64,000 bases of DNA from an uncultured Acetobacteraceae bacterium (GTDB taxonomy: Bacteria; Pseudomonadota; Alphaproteobacteria; Acetobacterales; Acetobacteraceae). The position numbers and the translations under genes are program-made. The notes beneath the pieces are model-generated. The model had not been told where the DNA came from. It saw only the letters and a program-made list of their open reading frames with translations, and ran no database searches. How positions within the stretch are numbered: position 1 is the first letter of the stretch; the number at the start of each line of letters is the position of its first letter. The DNA is taken from assembly GCA_903895595.1 (NCBI GenBank), contig CAITUP010000075.1:43370-107369 (forward strand), given 5' to 3'. This document shows positions 1-10,919 of this stretch, one piece after another.

Positions 1-381
1 GACCCCTGGATTTTGAAAACGCCGCCCCTGACATCGGAGTTCCAGGCGTGGCGCGATGAAGCCGCCGCGGAACCGGCCCTGATCGTCCAGGTCGGCACCA
101 CGCGGTTGTCGTATCATCTTCGCTGTCTGGAGGACCTGCCCGCGATGTTGCGCGCGCGCGGCGATTGGGTCGAACTCGGGAACGCCGACGAAGGCAAACC
201 CGTCAAGGACGGCTCAGTCGAAGCATGGGCGCGCGCCCCCGATAACCCCGTCGGCGGCTATTACGGTCTGCGCAAGGGCTACCGCGGCCGCTTCGCCAAC
301 TACGTCACCCCGGTCCTGGAGCTGCTCGGTCTGGTCGAGTTGGAGCATGGGGCACGCAACAACCGGGTCCGGACCCAATAA
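1..381 (+). CDS. Conserved protein of unknown function, 5' end cut by the window edge
   Basis: The frame is already open at base 1 and reads DPWILKTPPLTSEF before the first possible start, a TTG at 13. The run DPW-LKTPP-TSEF looks like the conserved beginning of a family of about 120-130 residues (possibly DUF6855, from memory), so the true start probably lies just left of the window. The protein ends at 381 with a basic tail (GARNNRVRTQ). It is rich in short conserved-looking blocks such as WVELGNADE and DNPVGGYYGLRKG, and it has no signal peptide or membrane segment. I infer a small cytoplasmic protein of unknown role. It precedes the CoA-transferase gene on the same strand by 74 bp. Confidence 0.7.
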   Translation, partial: DPWILKTPPLTSEFQAWRDEAAAEPALIVQVGTTRLSYHLRCLEDLPAMLRARGDWVELGNADEGKPVKDGSVEAWARAPDNPVGGYYGLRKGYRGRFANYVTPVLELLGLVELEHGARNNRVRTQ

Positions 382-455
382 TCCGTCGCTGGCCTCCAGC
401 TTGACTCCCGCCACCCCCACCGAAAGGATCGACGCCACCGAACGAAGGAGTTTCC

Positions 456-1634
456 ATGCCGGTTTTGCCGCTGGAGGGCATCACAGTCCTCGAATTCACC
501 CATACCGTCATGGGGCCGTCCTGCGGCGTCGTGCTCGCCGATCTCGGCGCCGATGTCATCAAGATCGAGCCAGCGCCGAACGGCGACCACACCCGCGGCC
601 TGAAAGGTTTTGCGAGCGGGTTCTTCTGCTATTTTAACCGCAACAAGCGCGGTGTTTGCCTGGACCTGAAATCGGCCGAGGGGCAGGCCGTGGCCCACGA
701 TTTGGTCGCGACCGCCGACGTCCTGATCGAGAATTTCGGCCCAGGCACGATGGATAAGTTGGGTATGGGCTGGGACGCGGTGCACGCGCTGAACCCCAGG
801 CTGATCTACCTCGCGATGAAGGGGTTCCTGCCCGGCCCCTACGAGCACCGGCCGGCTTTGGACGAGATCGTACAATATATGACGGGGCTGGCGTACATGA
901 CCGGCCCGCCCGGCCAACCGCTGCGCGCTGGCAGTTCGGTGGTGGACATCATGGGCGGCGTGATGGGTGTCATCGGCGTGCTGGCCGCGTTGCGCCAACG
1001 CGACAAGGATGGGGAGGGGCGTAAGGTCACCAGCTCGTTGTATGAATCCTGCGCCTTCCTGGTGGCACAGCACATGGCTGGCGAGGCCGCGACCGGCACG
1101 CCGTCGCCGCCGATGCCGGCTCGCAGCGGTGCCTGGGGCATCTACGAGACCTTCCCCACCAAGAACGGCGAACGCCTGTTCATCGGCATCACCTCGGACA
1201 ACCACTGGCGCACCTTCTGCCAGCATTTCAACCGGCCCGACCTGTTCGCCGATCCCCGCTTCGTCACCAATGGCGACCGCGTAGGCAACCGCGACCAACT
1301 GCGCCCCTTGGTCGCCGAGGAAGCGCTGAAATACGACATCGCCACCCTCGAGAAGATGATGGACGCAGCGAACATCCCATTCTCCCCGGTGCGCACGCCG
1401 TCCGATCTGTTCGACGATCCGCAGTTGAATGCGCATGGCCGGATGATGGATGTCCGCATGCCGCACGGCGGCACCGCGAAGCTGCCGGGCCTGCCGATCT
1501 GCTTCGACGACGAAGCACCCGGCCTGCGGATGCAGCCGCCTTTGGCCGGGGAGCATACCGACTCGATCCTCGCCGCTCTCGGCTATTCGCCGGAGAGGAT
1601 CGCGGAACTGCGTGCGGCCAAATCGGTGCGGTGA
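456..1634 (+). CDS. CaiB/BaiF family (class III) CoA-transferase
   Basis: This 392-residue protein has the normal length of class III CoA-transferases, which move CoA between acyl-CoA and a free acid through an aspartyl-CoA thioester. The N-terminal block (residues 6-40, LEGITVLEF...GADVIKIEP) is the family signature. By alignment from memory, Asp164 in SSVVDIMGG is the likely catalytic aspartate. The start ATG follows AAGGAG at good spacing. The stop codon overlaps the start of the DMT transporter, so the two are probably co-transcribed. The acyl substrate cannot be read from the sequence; family members act on carnitine, oxalate, succinate, mesaconate and aromatic acids. Confidence 0.92.
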   Translation: MPVLPLEGITVLEFTHTVMGPSCGVVLADLGADVIKIEPAPNGDHTRGLKGFASGFFCYFNRNKRGVCLDLKSAEGQAVAHDLVATADVLIENFGPGTMDKLGMGWDAVHALNPRLIYLAMKGFLPGPYEHRPALDEIVQYMTGLAYMTGPPGQPLRAGSSVVDIMGGVMGVIGVLAALRQRDKDGEGRKVTSSLYESCAFLVAQHMAGEAATGTPSPPMPARSGAWGIYETFPTKNGERLFIGITSDNHWRTFCQHFNRPDLFADPRFVTNGDRVGNRDQLRPLVAEEALKYDIATLEKMMDAANIPFSPVRTPSDLFDDPQLNAHGRMMDVRMPHGGTAKLPGLPICFDDEAPGLRMQPPLAGEHTDSILAALGYSPERIAELRAAKSVR

Positions 1635-2542
1635 TGATCCCCGTATGGATCCCCATCGCCGTCACCGCGGCGTTGTTTCAGTGCTGGCGCACCGCGTTGC
1701 AGCAGAAGCTGCGGCATCTGCTGTCGGTGAATGGCGCGGGGTTCGTACGATTCCTATATGGCGCGCCCACGGCCAGCCTGCTGCTGTTCCTGTCGCTGCG
1801 GATAACCGGCGCGCCGCTGCCGGAGGCCAATTGGCGGTTCGTCGCCTTCTGCGCTGCCGGCGGGATCGCGCAGATCCTCGCGACCAACCTGTTGATCATG
1901 GCCTTCGGCTACCGCAACTTCGCGGTCGGCACCGCTTACGGGAAGACGGAGACGGTTCAAAGCGCCGTCATCGCCTTCATCTTCCTGCATGAGGTCCTCA
2001 GCATGCTGGCCTGGGTCGGGATCGCGATCGGCCTGACCGGCGTGATGACCCTGTCGCTGGCCGGCAAGGGCTTCAAGCCGCGCGATCTGGCGATGGCGAC
2101 CGTTCAGCCGGCGGCCCTGTGCGGCCTTGGGGCAGGGTTCATCTTCGCCTTCAACATCGTTTTCATCAAAATGGCATTCTACTCGCTGCCCGGCCCGAGT
2201 CTCGTGGTGCGCACCATGTTCGGGCTGGTGATCACAAATACGCTACAAATCCTGTTGCAAGGCAGTTTTCTGCTGCTGCGGGAGCCGGGGCAGTTGCGCA
2301 AGGCGCTCGAAACCTGGCGTACTTCGATGTGGGCCGGCACTTTGTCCGCGTGCGGTTCGGCGTGTTGGGCGACCGGTTTCGCGCTGACGGATGTGGCGCT
2401 GGTCCGGTCGGTCGGACAGGTGGAGTTGGTGTTTACCCTGCTGTTTAGCCGATTTTATCTGAAAGAGACGCTCAAAAGGTCTGATGTTGCAGGTCTTGTG
2501 CTCGTCGTCGGCGGCGTACTTTTGATTGTGTTGGGACACTAA
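1634..2542 (+). CDS. EamA/DMT superfamily transporter
   Basis: The 302-residue protein is almost entirely hydrophobic, with about ten predicted membrane segments in two halves, the usual plan of drug/metabolite transporters of the inner membrane. The second half ends in LVLVVGGVLLIVLGH, typical of the family. I chose the ATG at 1634, which overlaps the CoA-transferase stop as ATGA; a GTG at 1631 would add one residue. The coupling suggests the exporter handles a product or substrate related to the upstream CoA-transferase, but this is inference. A small hairpin follows at 2565-2581. Confidence 0.85.
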   Translation: MIPVWIPIAVTAALFQCWRTALQQKLRHLLSVNGAGFVRFLYGAPTASLLLFLSLRITGAPLPEANWRFVAFCAAGGIAQILATNLLIMAFGYRNFAVGTAYGKTETVQSAVIAFIFLHEVLSMLAWVGIAIGLTGVMTLSLAGKGFKPRDLAMATVQPAALCGLGAGFIFAFNIVFIKMAFYSLPGPSLVVRTMFGLVITNTLQILLQGSFLLLREPGQLRKALETWRTSMWAGTLSACGSACWATGFALTDVALVRSVGQVELVFTLLFSRFYLKETLKRSDVAGLVLVVGGVLLIVLGH

Positions 2543-2564
2543 GTTTGAGAACATTATGACTAAA

Positions 2565-2581
2565 AGCAACTATAAGTTGCT
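2565..2581 (+). terminator. Short hairpin after the DMT transporter gene
   Basis: AGCAACT and AGTTGCT form a perfect 7-bp stem with a 3-base loop, 22 bp after the transporter stop. No clear T-run follows, only TAAATT, so it may be a weak terminator or a chance palindrome in this AT-richer gap. Confidence 0.3.
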
Positions 2582-2723
2582 AAATTCGTCTATTAAAGGG
2601 CGTTCTACCCCCATTGCAGTGGTGGATTTGCGCCTTGTGAGAAGGGGCTTGCGCATTCCATGGGAACTGGATACATTTTGATGCAATCAGTTGGTGGTTC
2701 ACCTCCTAATAAGGTCACAATCC

Positions 2724-4526
2724 ATGCCTAACTCGAAAATCGGCGTTGGGAGCAGCCGTTGGAGGCCTTCGTTGCGGAAGGCTTTGCTGATGGCGGCGTT
2801 GCCAGTAGGGGTACTGGGCTTCGCCAATACGGGTCGCGCGGACGTCATCTCGGACGTCAACGCGCAGTTGTTGAACATTATCCAGAATACGTCGGGGGCT
2901 TTGATCGACGGCCCGCCGAACGTCGCGCGCGAGATCGCGATGGTCGACGGGGCGATGTTCGACGCGATCAACGCCGCCAGCGGCGGTACCAAGCAGTCTC
3001 TCTATTATAGCGGGACGGTCGCGAACGCCGACGTGCAAGCCGCGGCACTCAGCGCGGCATACAACACGATGCAGAGCCTGTATGGAGCCGGCTCGCTGTA
3101 CGCCACGCAAGCGGGCAATACGATCAGCTACAATAGCCAGACCCTGCAGGTTGCCCCGAATGCGACGCAATACGCAGCCATTACCGCTGCTGTCGCGGCA
3201 GTTGGGACGCAGCTGTCGGGGTTGACCGCGAGTGCGGCGGTCACGACCGGCACGGCGCTCGGCGCCGCGGCGGCTACCGCGATGATCAATGGACGCGCGA
3301 CCGATGGCGGCACGGCGGCGATGCTGTCGACGCTCACGGCGGCTTATGTCGGCCCGTCGACCGCGGGAACCTATGTGACGCCCAGCGGCCGTCCGGCGCT
3401 TGAGCCTACCGCTGGCAGCGTGACGCCGTTCGTTATCAACCAGACGCAGCAGAACGCGCTGGTCGCGTCGGTACCAGGCCCCCCGGCGGTAACATCCGCC
3501 GACTACGCGAACCAAGTGCTACAGACCGCTTGCCAAGGCTCCTCCGGCGCACTCACCGCTAACCTAATCGCGGCTTGTCAGGCGGCGGGCCTCAAGCCGC
3601 AGACGGCGGCACAGGCGCAGTCCGCGTTGTATTGGAATGATCCGGGCGGCACCTACCAGCCGCCGGGGCATCTGCTGCAAATCGCCGATGTGGCCGCGGC
3701 CAGTACGAGCCTCAGCCTGCTCCAGCACGCGCAGGAAGACGCGCTGGTCGGCGCGGCGATGTCGGATGCCGGCGCGGCGGCTTGGACCGTCAAGTACGCC
3801 GACAACCGTTGGCGTCCAATTACCGCCATTCAGGATTGCGCCGCCTGGAACGCGACATTCTCGACCGCCGATGCCGGTAGCAGCGCCTGCGATCCCAGTT
3901 GGAATTCACTGATCGCAACACCGCCGCATCCCGACTATCTCGCGGGCCATCCAGCCTTCAGCGGGGCCGCCGCGACCGTTCTGGATAATTTCTTCGGCAC
4001 CGACGCGATCGGGTTCACCGTGTCGTCGCAGGCCTACTGCAATGGCGGCACTACGACCCGCGACGCGGCGGGCAACATCATCGCCTGCACGCTCGCCAGC
4101 ATAACATACACGCCTGGCGATCCCTCTCACGGTTGCAACAACGCCGGGGCCGCTGACCCAATCAATGGCGTTGGGTCCGTTCTCAATCCCAGCGGCCTGA
4201 TCGCCCCGCTGAACACCGACTTCTCGGTGAACACGTCCTACAACAACAGCCCGCTGATCTGCCCGATCTCCGAGACGTTCGCTGGCTTCCAGGCTGCCTC
4301 CAGCGGCGATCTGGGTTCCACCTTCAGCCGCGTCGTTGGCGGTATCCATACGCCGCAAGCGGTTACCGACGCCCTGGCACTGGGAAATCAAATCGGCCAA
4401 GCCGTATCGGTCGAAGCCGACATCCCGGAACCGGGCACCTTGGCGCTGTTGACCGTGTCCCTGTTGGCGCTCGGCGTCATGCGGCGGAACGACGGAGCCA
4501 GAATGTTCGCTCTGATCCGCCGCTAA
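2724..4526 (+). CDS. Vanadium-dependent haloperoxidase-like (PAP2 superfamily) protein with PEP-CTERM anchor
   Basis: This is a 600-residue exported protein. I use the ATG at 2724 (MPNSKIG), with AAGG about ten bases upstream, rather than a GTG at 2691. A basic stretch and hydrophobic run (about residues 18-38, ending GRADV) form the signal peptide. The vanadate/phosphate-binding motifs of the PAP2-haloperoxidase family are visible: K357-x6-R364-P, H409 in LAGH, and S535-R536-x5-H542. The C terminus has PEP (568-570), a hydrophobic stretch and Arg residues, the PEP-CTERM signal cleaved by exosortase. It probably acts at or outside the outer membrane. Halide oxidation is unproven, since acid phosphatases share these residues. 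A strong terminator follows. Confidence 0.88.
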   Translation: MPNSKIGVGSSRWRPSLRKALLMAALPVGVLGFANTGRADVISDVNAQLLNIIQNTSGALIDGPPNVAREIAMVDGAMFDAINAASGGTKQSLYYSGTVANADVQAAALSAAYNTMQSLYGAGSLYATQAGNTISYNSQTLQVAPNATQYAAITAAVAAVGTQLSGLTASAAVTTGTALGAAAATAMINGRATDGGTAAMLSTLTAAYVGPSTAGTYVTPSGRPALEPTAGSVTPFVINQTQQNALVASVPGPPAVTSADYANQVLQTACQGSSGALTANLIAACQAAGLKPQTAAQAQSALYWNDPGGTYQPPGHLLQIADVAAASTSLSLLQHAQEDALVGAAMSDAGAAAWTVKYADNRWRPITAIQDCAAWNATFSTADAGSSACDPSWNSLIATPPHPDYLAGHPAFSGAAATVLDNFFGTDAIGFTVSSQAYCNGGTTTRDAAGNIIACTLASITYTPGDPSHGCNNAGAADPINGVGSVLNPSGLIAPLNTDFSVNTSYNNSPLICPISETFAGFQAASSGDLGSTFSRVVGGIHTPQAVTDALALGNQIGQAVSVEADIPEPGTLALLTVSLLALGVMRRNDGARMFALIRR

Positions 4527-4571
4527 CGGACTTTGAAACGGGTCGGGCCAACTCACACCCGGACGCCCCTG

Positions 4572-4611
4572 AAAATACCGCGTTCCGATGCAAATCGGGA
4601 CGCGGTATTTT
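4572..4611 (+). terminator. Strong Rho-independent terminator after the haloperoxidase gene
   Basis: An 18-bp inverted repeat begins AAAATACCGCG and ends CGCGGTATTTT, with only one non-Watson-Crick (G-U) pair and a 4-base loop. It lies 45 bp after the haloperoxidase stop. The A-run before and T-run after make it usable in both directions. Confidence 0.85.
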
Positions 4612-4744
4612 CGTTGGGAATGGTATGGACTGATCGGCCCCTTCGTTTACACTACCCGCGCGGACCAAGCCGGTCGCTCGGCTTGCCGCAAGGGATGAAT
4701 ACGATGGAGCGGCGCAACCGGGGAACGGCGAGAGCGGAACGAAC

Positions 4745-7123
<2,379 letters not shown>

Positions 7124-7129
7124 TCTGGA

Positions 7130-8338
7130 TCAGCCAAGGACGGGGCGCAACGCCAGCGCCCGAGTCCGCATCACCATCGGCAGGATCACCACGACGTTCA
7201 GCAGGTTGAACCCAACCCCGACCGCGAAGGCCGGGGTGTAGAAGCCGAAGTAGTCGTAAAGCGCACCCGCTGCCCAGCCGCCGCCGGCCATCCCCAGCAG
7301 GCCCGCGAACAGCACCGTCGGCACCCGCCAGCTGGCTTCGGTCGCCGGATACAACGCTCGTACGGTCAGTACATACGCCGGGATCAGCCCCGCGTACCCC
7401 AACCCGAACGCCGCGGACACCGCGAACAACCCGGCCTCGTTCGTCGTGAACAGAAACCCGCTCATGGCCACCGCCTGCGCGATGGAGCCGCACAGCACCG
7501 TCTGCAGCCCGCCGATCCGGTCCGACAGCCAGCCCCAGAATTGACGCGCGAGGAACGCGGAGCCGAGAAGCACCGACAGCATGGCGGCGCCGTGGGCAGG
7601 GCCGATGCCGATGTCGCCGCATAGCGCCACGATGTGCCCCATCGGCATGGACATGGTCATACAGCAGCAAAAGATGGCTGCGGAAAGGGCGACCATCGCG
7701 TATTCCGGGTGCATGCCGGCGACCTTGGTGCCGCGTGCCGGTCCGTGATGCACGGCACCGGTCAGCGGCGCGACCGGCGGCGGCCGCAGGAAGATCAGCG
7801 CCAACGGCGCCACGACCAACGTGACCAACGCCCCGAACAACACCATGCAGCGCCGCCAGCCGATCTGCTCCACACCGACTTGAAATAAAGCCGGCCAGAT
7901 AATCCCCGCGACGTACTGACCCGACGAGATCAACGCCACCGCCGTGCCCCGCCGCTTGTCGAACCAGCGGCTGACATACGTCATGATGGGAGAGAACATG
8001 CACGACGCGCCGAACAACCCCATGAACACGCCGTAGCCGACATACAGCGTCGTCACCCCACCCGATGAGGCAATCGCCAGCCCGGAACCGATCATGACCG
8101 ACCCGAAGGCGACGATGACCCGGATGCCGATTCGCTCCGACAACCAGCCCATGAAGATGCCGCCGATTCCTGCCCCGATAAAGGACAGCGATGTCGCCAG
8201 CGTCGGCACCGAACGCGGGGTGCCGAGGTCGGCCGCGATGGGTTTCAGTGCGACGGCGGCAAGCAACGGCCCGCCATATGCTACCGCGAGAATGACCAAT
8301 GCGACGATCGCAACGACCCAGGACGCGCGGCTTTCCAC
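7130..8338 (-). CDS. Major facilitator superfamily transporter
   Basis: This 402-residue inner-membrane transporter has about 12 hydrophobic segments and an MFS loop motif (GWLSERIGIR). The gene profile resembles oxalate/formate-type or monocarboxylate MFS carriers, but the substrate is unknown. The frame continues upstream to an ATG at 8434, but those extra 32 residues are translated from the palindromic repeat at 8342-8420 and look artificial. I therefore use the GTG at 8338, although its GGGAG sits only one base upstream, so the exact start remains uncertain. It converges with the hybrid kinase, with a 6-bp gap. Confidence 0.85.
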   Translation of the reverse strand: MESRASWVVAIVALVILAVAYGGPLLAAVALKPIAADLGTPRSVPTLATSLSFIGAGIGGIFMGWLSERIGIRVIVAFGSVMIGSGLAIASSGGVTTLYVGYGVFMGLFGASCMFSPIMTYVSRWFDKRRGTAVALISSGQYVAGIIWPALFQVGVEQIGWRRCMVLFGALVTLVVAPLALIFLRPPPVAPLTGAVHHGPARGTKVAGMHPEYAMVALSAAIFCCCMTMSMPMGHIVALCGDIGIGPAHGAAMLSVLLGSAFLARQFWGWLSDRIGGLQTVLCGSIAQAVAMSGFLFTTNEAGLFAVSAAFGLGYAGLIPAYVLTVRALYPATEASWRVPTVLFAGLLGMAGGGWAAGALYDYFGFYTPAFAVGVGFNLLNVVVILPMVMRTRALALRPVLG

Positions 8339-8341
8339 ACT

Positions 8342-8420
8342 CCCGTCATGGTCGGGCTCGACCCGACCACCTCGTGCCACGGGGGCCGGGGCTGGTCGGG
8401 TCAGGCCCGACCATGACGGG
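8342..8420. repeat. Long imperfect palindrome (interspersed repeat element)
   Basis: Two 28-bp arms (8342-8369 and 8393-8420) are inverted copies matching at 26 of 28 positions, with a 23-bp loop. The arms begin CCCGTCATGGTCGGGC and end in the mirror image. The element fills the gap between the hydrolase and MFS genes and provides a spurious N-terminal extension to the MFS frame. I know similar GTCATGGTCGGG palindromes as dispersed intergenic repeats in Acetobacteraceae-type genomes; that link is from memory. Only one copy is in this window. Confidence 0.85.
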
Positions 8421-8435
8421 GGGCGGAGGGTCATC

Positions 8436-9443
8436 TCAGCCGAACATCGCAGCGACGACCGCAGGATCGACGTCTTCCAGCCGCGCCGGCTGCCACTTCG
8501 GGGCGCGATCCTTGTCCACGACCATGGCGCGCACGCCTTCGGCGAAGTCGGGATACGCCATCGTGGTCTTGGTCAGCGCGAACTCCGCGTCCAGGGCCTT
8601 GGCCAGAGGCAGATCGGCGCCGCGCCGCAGCGCTTCCAGCGTGAAGCACAGCGCCGTCGGGGATACGCTGCGCAACGCCTTCAACGCCGCCTGCGCCCAG
8701 GCGCTGCCGTCCTTCTCCAGGCACGCCACCATCTCCAGCACCGTATCGGCGCCGAAGCAGTGGTCGATGGACTCGCGGTGGTCGGCCAACGAGAACGCGG
8801 GCAGAGGCTGCGCGAACTGCGCCAGCGCCGCCGCCCCTTGTTCCGCAAGCGCCGCGTTCAGCGCCGACAGATCGGCGCGCGGCACGTAATGCGTGCCGAA
8901 CCCGGCATGCACGGCGTCCCCGCCTTTGATGCGCAGCCCGGTCAGGCCGAGATACATCCCCAGCTTGCCCGGCAGGCGCGGCAGCAGATAGGTGCCGCCG
9001 ATGTCGGGGAAGAAGCCGATGATTGTTTCCGGCATGCCGAAATCGGCGTGTTCGGTCGCGACGCGGTAGGTGCCATGCACCGACATGCCGATACCGCCGC
9101 CCATGCAGATGCCGTCGATCAGCGCGATATAGGGCTTGGGATAGTTGTTGATCAGCAGGTTGAGTTCGTACTCCTCCTGAAAGAACGCGTCGGCCAGATG
9201 GCGGTTGCCGCCAGTCTGCCATTCCCGCAGCGCCCGCACGTCGCCGCCGGCGCAGAAGGCGCGATCGCCCGCGCCCTCGATCACGACGGCATGCACATGC
9301 GGATCTTCGGCCCATGCCCGCAGGGCTTTGGTGCTGCCCTGGATCATGTCCAGGTCCAGCGCGTTCAGCGCGCGCGGGCGGTTCATCAGAATGCGGCCCA
9401 CGCGGCCGTCGCGGCGAACGATCAGGGTGTCTTCGGTGCTCAT
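8436..9443 (-). CDS. 3-hydroxyisobutyryl-CoA hydrolase (crotonase family)
   Basis: The 335-residue protein matches HIBCH-type enzymes, which hydrolyse 3-hydroxyisobutyryl-CoA in valine breakdown, rather than the roughly 260-residue enoyl-CoA hydratases. AGGD (65-68) and MGGGIGMSVHG (114-124) form the oxyanion hole. ATEHADFGMPET places Glu139, and Asp147 follows in FFPDIGG, equivalent to the catalytic Glu/Asp of the human enzyme. It is probably cytoplasmic. An SDR of the hydroxyacyl-CoA dehydrogenase type starts divergently 107 bp away, which would fit a shared branched-chain acyl-CoA pathway. Confidence 0.93.
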   Translation of the reverse strand: MSTEDTLIVRRDGRVGRILMNRPRALNALDLDMIQGSTKALRAWAEDPHVHAVVIEGAGDRAFCAGGDVRALREWQTGGNRHLADAFFQEEYELNLLINNYPKPYIALIDGICMGGGIGMSVHGTYRVATEHADFGMPETIIGFFPDIGGTYLLPRLPGKLGMYLGLTGLRIKGGDAVHAGFGTHYVPRADLSALNAALAEQGAAALAQFAQPLPAFSLADHRESIDHCFGADTVLEMVACLEKDGSAWAQAALKALRSVSPTALCFTLEALRRGADLPLAKALDAEFALTKTTMAYPDFAEGVRAMVVDKDRAPKWQPARLEDVDPAVVAAMFG

Positions 9444-9550
9444 GCTGGGGTCTCCGTATTGCCGGATCGTCTAGCGCGCCGGGCGGCGGGAGGCCAGAGC
9501 TTGCGCGGCCCGCCGTGGAATGGTTCTAAAGCTGGGCAAACGGAGGACGG

Positions 9551-10315
9551 ATGATGCAATTGCGGGGTTTGGCGGCGATCGTGACGGGCGGCGGTTCGGG
9601 GCTGGGCGCCGCGACGGCCGAGCGCTTGGCGGCGGCGGGCTGCCGCGTGGCCGCCGTGGACATCAATGAAGCCGCCGCCAAGGCGACCGCCGCGCGCATC
9701 GGCGGGATCGGGATCGCCTGCGACGTGGCGGACTCCGCCTCCGCCGAGGCCGCTTTCGCCGCCGCCGCTCAGGCCCACGGGGTGGCCCGTATCCTGGTGA
9801 ACTGCGCCGGCGTCGGCACCGCCGGCCGCATCGTCGGCCGCGACGGCCCGCTGAAGCTGGACGCGTTCGAGCGTGTGATCCGCGTCAACCTGATCGGCAC
9901 GTTCAACATGCTGCGCCTCGCCGCCGCCGCCATGAGCGAGGCCGATCCGCTGGAGGAAAACGAACGCGGCGTCATTATCAACACGGCTTCCATTGCCGCG
10001 TACGAGGGGCAGGTGGGGCAGGCGGCCTACGCGGCGTCCAAAGGCGGCGTCGCCAGTCTGACACTGCCGGCGGCCCGCGAACTCGCTCGCGCCGGCATTC
10101 GGGTGATGACGATCGCCCCCGGCCTGTTTCACACGCCGATGGTGGCGCAGCTGCCGCCGGAAATTCAGGCGAGCCTGGGCGCCAGCATTCCCTACCCGTC
10201 GCGCTTGGGGATGCCGGCCGAATACGCCGCGCTGGTGGAGCATATTATCGGCAACCGGTTCCTGAACGGCGAGGTCATCCGCCTGGACGGCGCGCTGCGG
10301 ATGGCGCCTCGGTAG
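9551..10315 (+). CDS. Short-chain dehydrogenase, 3-hydroxyacyl-CoA dehydrogenase type-2-like
   Basis: This 254-residue classical SDR has the nucleotide-binding motif GGGSGLG (13-19), Asp37 suited to NAD, the NAG-type motif NCAG (84-87), Asn114, and the catalytic set Ser147, Tyr160, Lys164. The segments DPLEENERGVIINTAS and GMPAEYAALVEHII are characteristic of HSD17B10-like 3-hydroxyacyl-CoA dehydrogenases, which oxidise 2-methyl-3-hydroxybutyryl-CoA and short acyl-CoAs. Two adjacent ATG codons (9551, 9554) follow GGAGG; the second has the better spacing. It is divergent from the 3-hydroxyisobutyryl-CoA hydrolase gene. Confidence 0.9.
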   Translation: MMQLRGLAAIVTGGGSGLGAATAERLAAAGCRVAAVDINEAAAKATAARIGGIGIACDVADSASAEAAFAAAAQAHGVARILVNCAGVGTAGRIVGRDGPLKLDAFERVIRVNLIGTFNMLRLAAAAMSEADPLEENERGVIINTASIAAYEGQVGQAAYAASKGGVASLTLPAARELARAGIRVMTIAPGLFHTPMVAQLPPEIQASLGASIPYPSRLGMPAEYAALVEHIIGNRFLNGEVIRLDGALRMAPR

Positions 10316-10417
10316 AAGGCGTCTGTCCCTCTTGCCCCCGTAGACGCTAACAAAAGGGGCATGGACACGCCCGGTGTGCCGGATGGGGTAGACCGGAACC
10401 CCAATCTCGCCATCGTC

Positions 10418-10720
10418 TCAAACCATCGCAGACCGAGACTCAGTCTCAAAAATCGCACCCGCCTCCATCCCCTTGGCCGCCCGGTGCTCGGCCCAAACCG
10501 CGGCATCGGCCCGCTTCGCATCCGCGTCCCGCTTTTCCCGCGCCGCCTGCAATTTCAACAACGATCGCATGGCGCTGTCCGCTTGGCGCGCCATGCTGTT
10601 GGACTGCGCGCGAAGTTGCGCGTGCTTCTCCGGCAGCTCCCTGCGGAACTCCTCGACGAGGAAGAAGTAACCGTCCTGCGTGCGGGTAAAGTCCTCCAGG
10701 TATGCGGTCTCGTCCAACAT
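10418..10720 (-). CDS. Small charged protein of unknown function
   Basis: This frame encodes 100 residues from an ATG at 10720 preceded by AAAGGA eleven bases upstream; a further ATG at 10759 would add 13 residues but has no such site. The protein is strongly charged and helical, with a Lys/Arg/Glu/Ala-rich coiled-coil-like central part (residues 30-80), and has no membrane segment. I do not recognise the family. Its upstream region carries a perfect 8-bp-arm palindrome at 10759-10779. It converges with the SDR gene, separated by about 100 bp. Confidence 0.6.
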   Translation of the reverse strand: MLDETAYLEDFTRTQDGYFFLVEEFRRELPEKHAQLRAQSNSMARQADSAMRSLLKLQAAREKRDADAKRADAAVWAEHRAAKGMEAGAIFETESRSAMV

Positions 10721-10758
10721 GGCTTTTGGTGTCCTTTCGCAAGTGGATATGAAATTCA

Positions 10759-10779
10759 TAATAACTGATAAAGTTATTA
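10759..10779. promoter_or_regulatory. AT-rich palindrome upstream of the small charged protein
   Basis: TAATAACT and AGTTATTA form a perfect inverted repeat around a 5-base spacer, about 40 bp upstream of the chosen ATG. It is conspicuous in a GC-rich context and is a candidate operator or promoter element; nothing identifies the binding protein. Confidence 0.4.
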
Positions 10780-10919
10780 AAACTGCGTGTCAAGGATTTC
10801 CAGCGACTTGGAACGCCGACCCGTCGATGCCATGTGTGTCCCCGTGCAACGAGTCGCGTTACCGACAGGGGCCGCCAAGCATCGGCCGGGTATGCAAATG
10901 CCGATTTTTATCCCGAAAT

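Noticed and set aside
300..1556. 418-codon minus-strand frame opposite the CoA-transferase
   Set aside because: Antisense to a well-matched gene; translation shows no family blocks.
8339..8434. N-terminal extension of the MFS transporter to the ATG at 8434
   Set aside because: The 32 residues are encoded by the palindromic repeat and have no resemblance to MFS N termini.
8094..9554. 486-codon plus-strand frame opposite the hydrolase and MFS genes
   Set aside because: Antisense; the real genes there have full catalytic motifs.
10319..10347. 6-bp inverted repeat between SDR and the small gene as terminator
   Set aside because: Short stem with a 17-base loop and no T-run.
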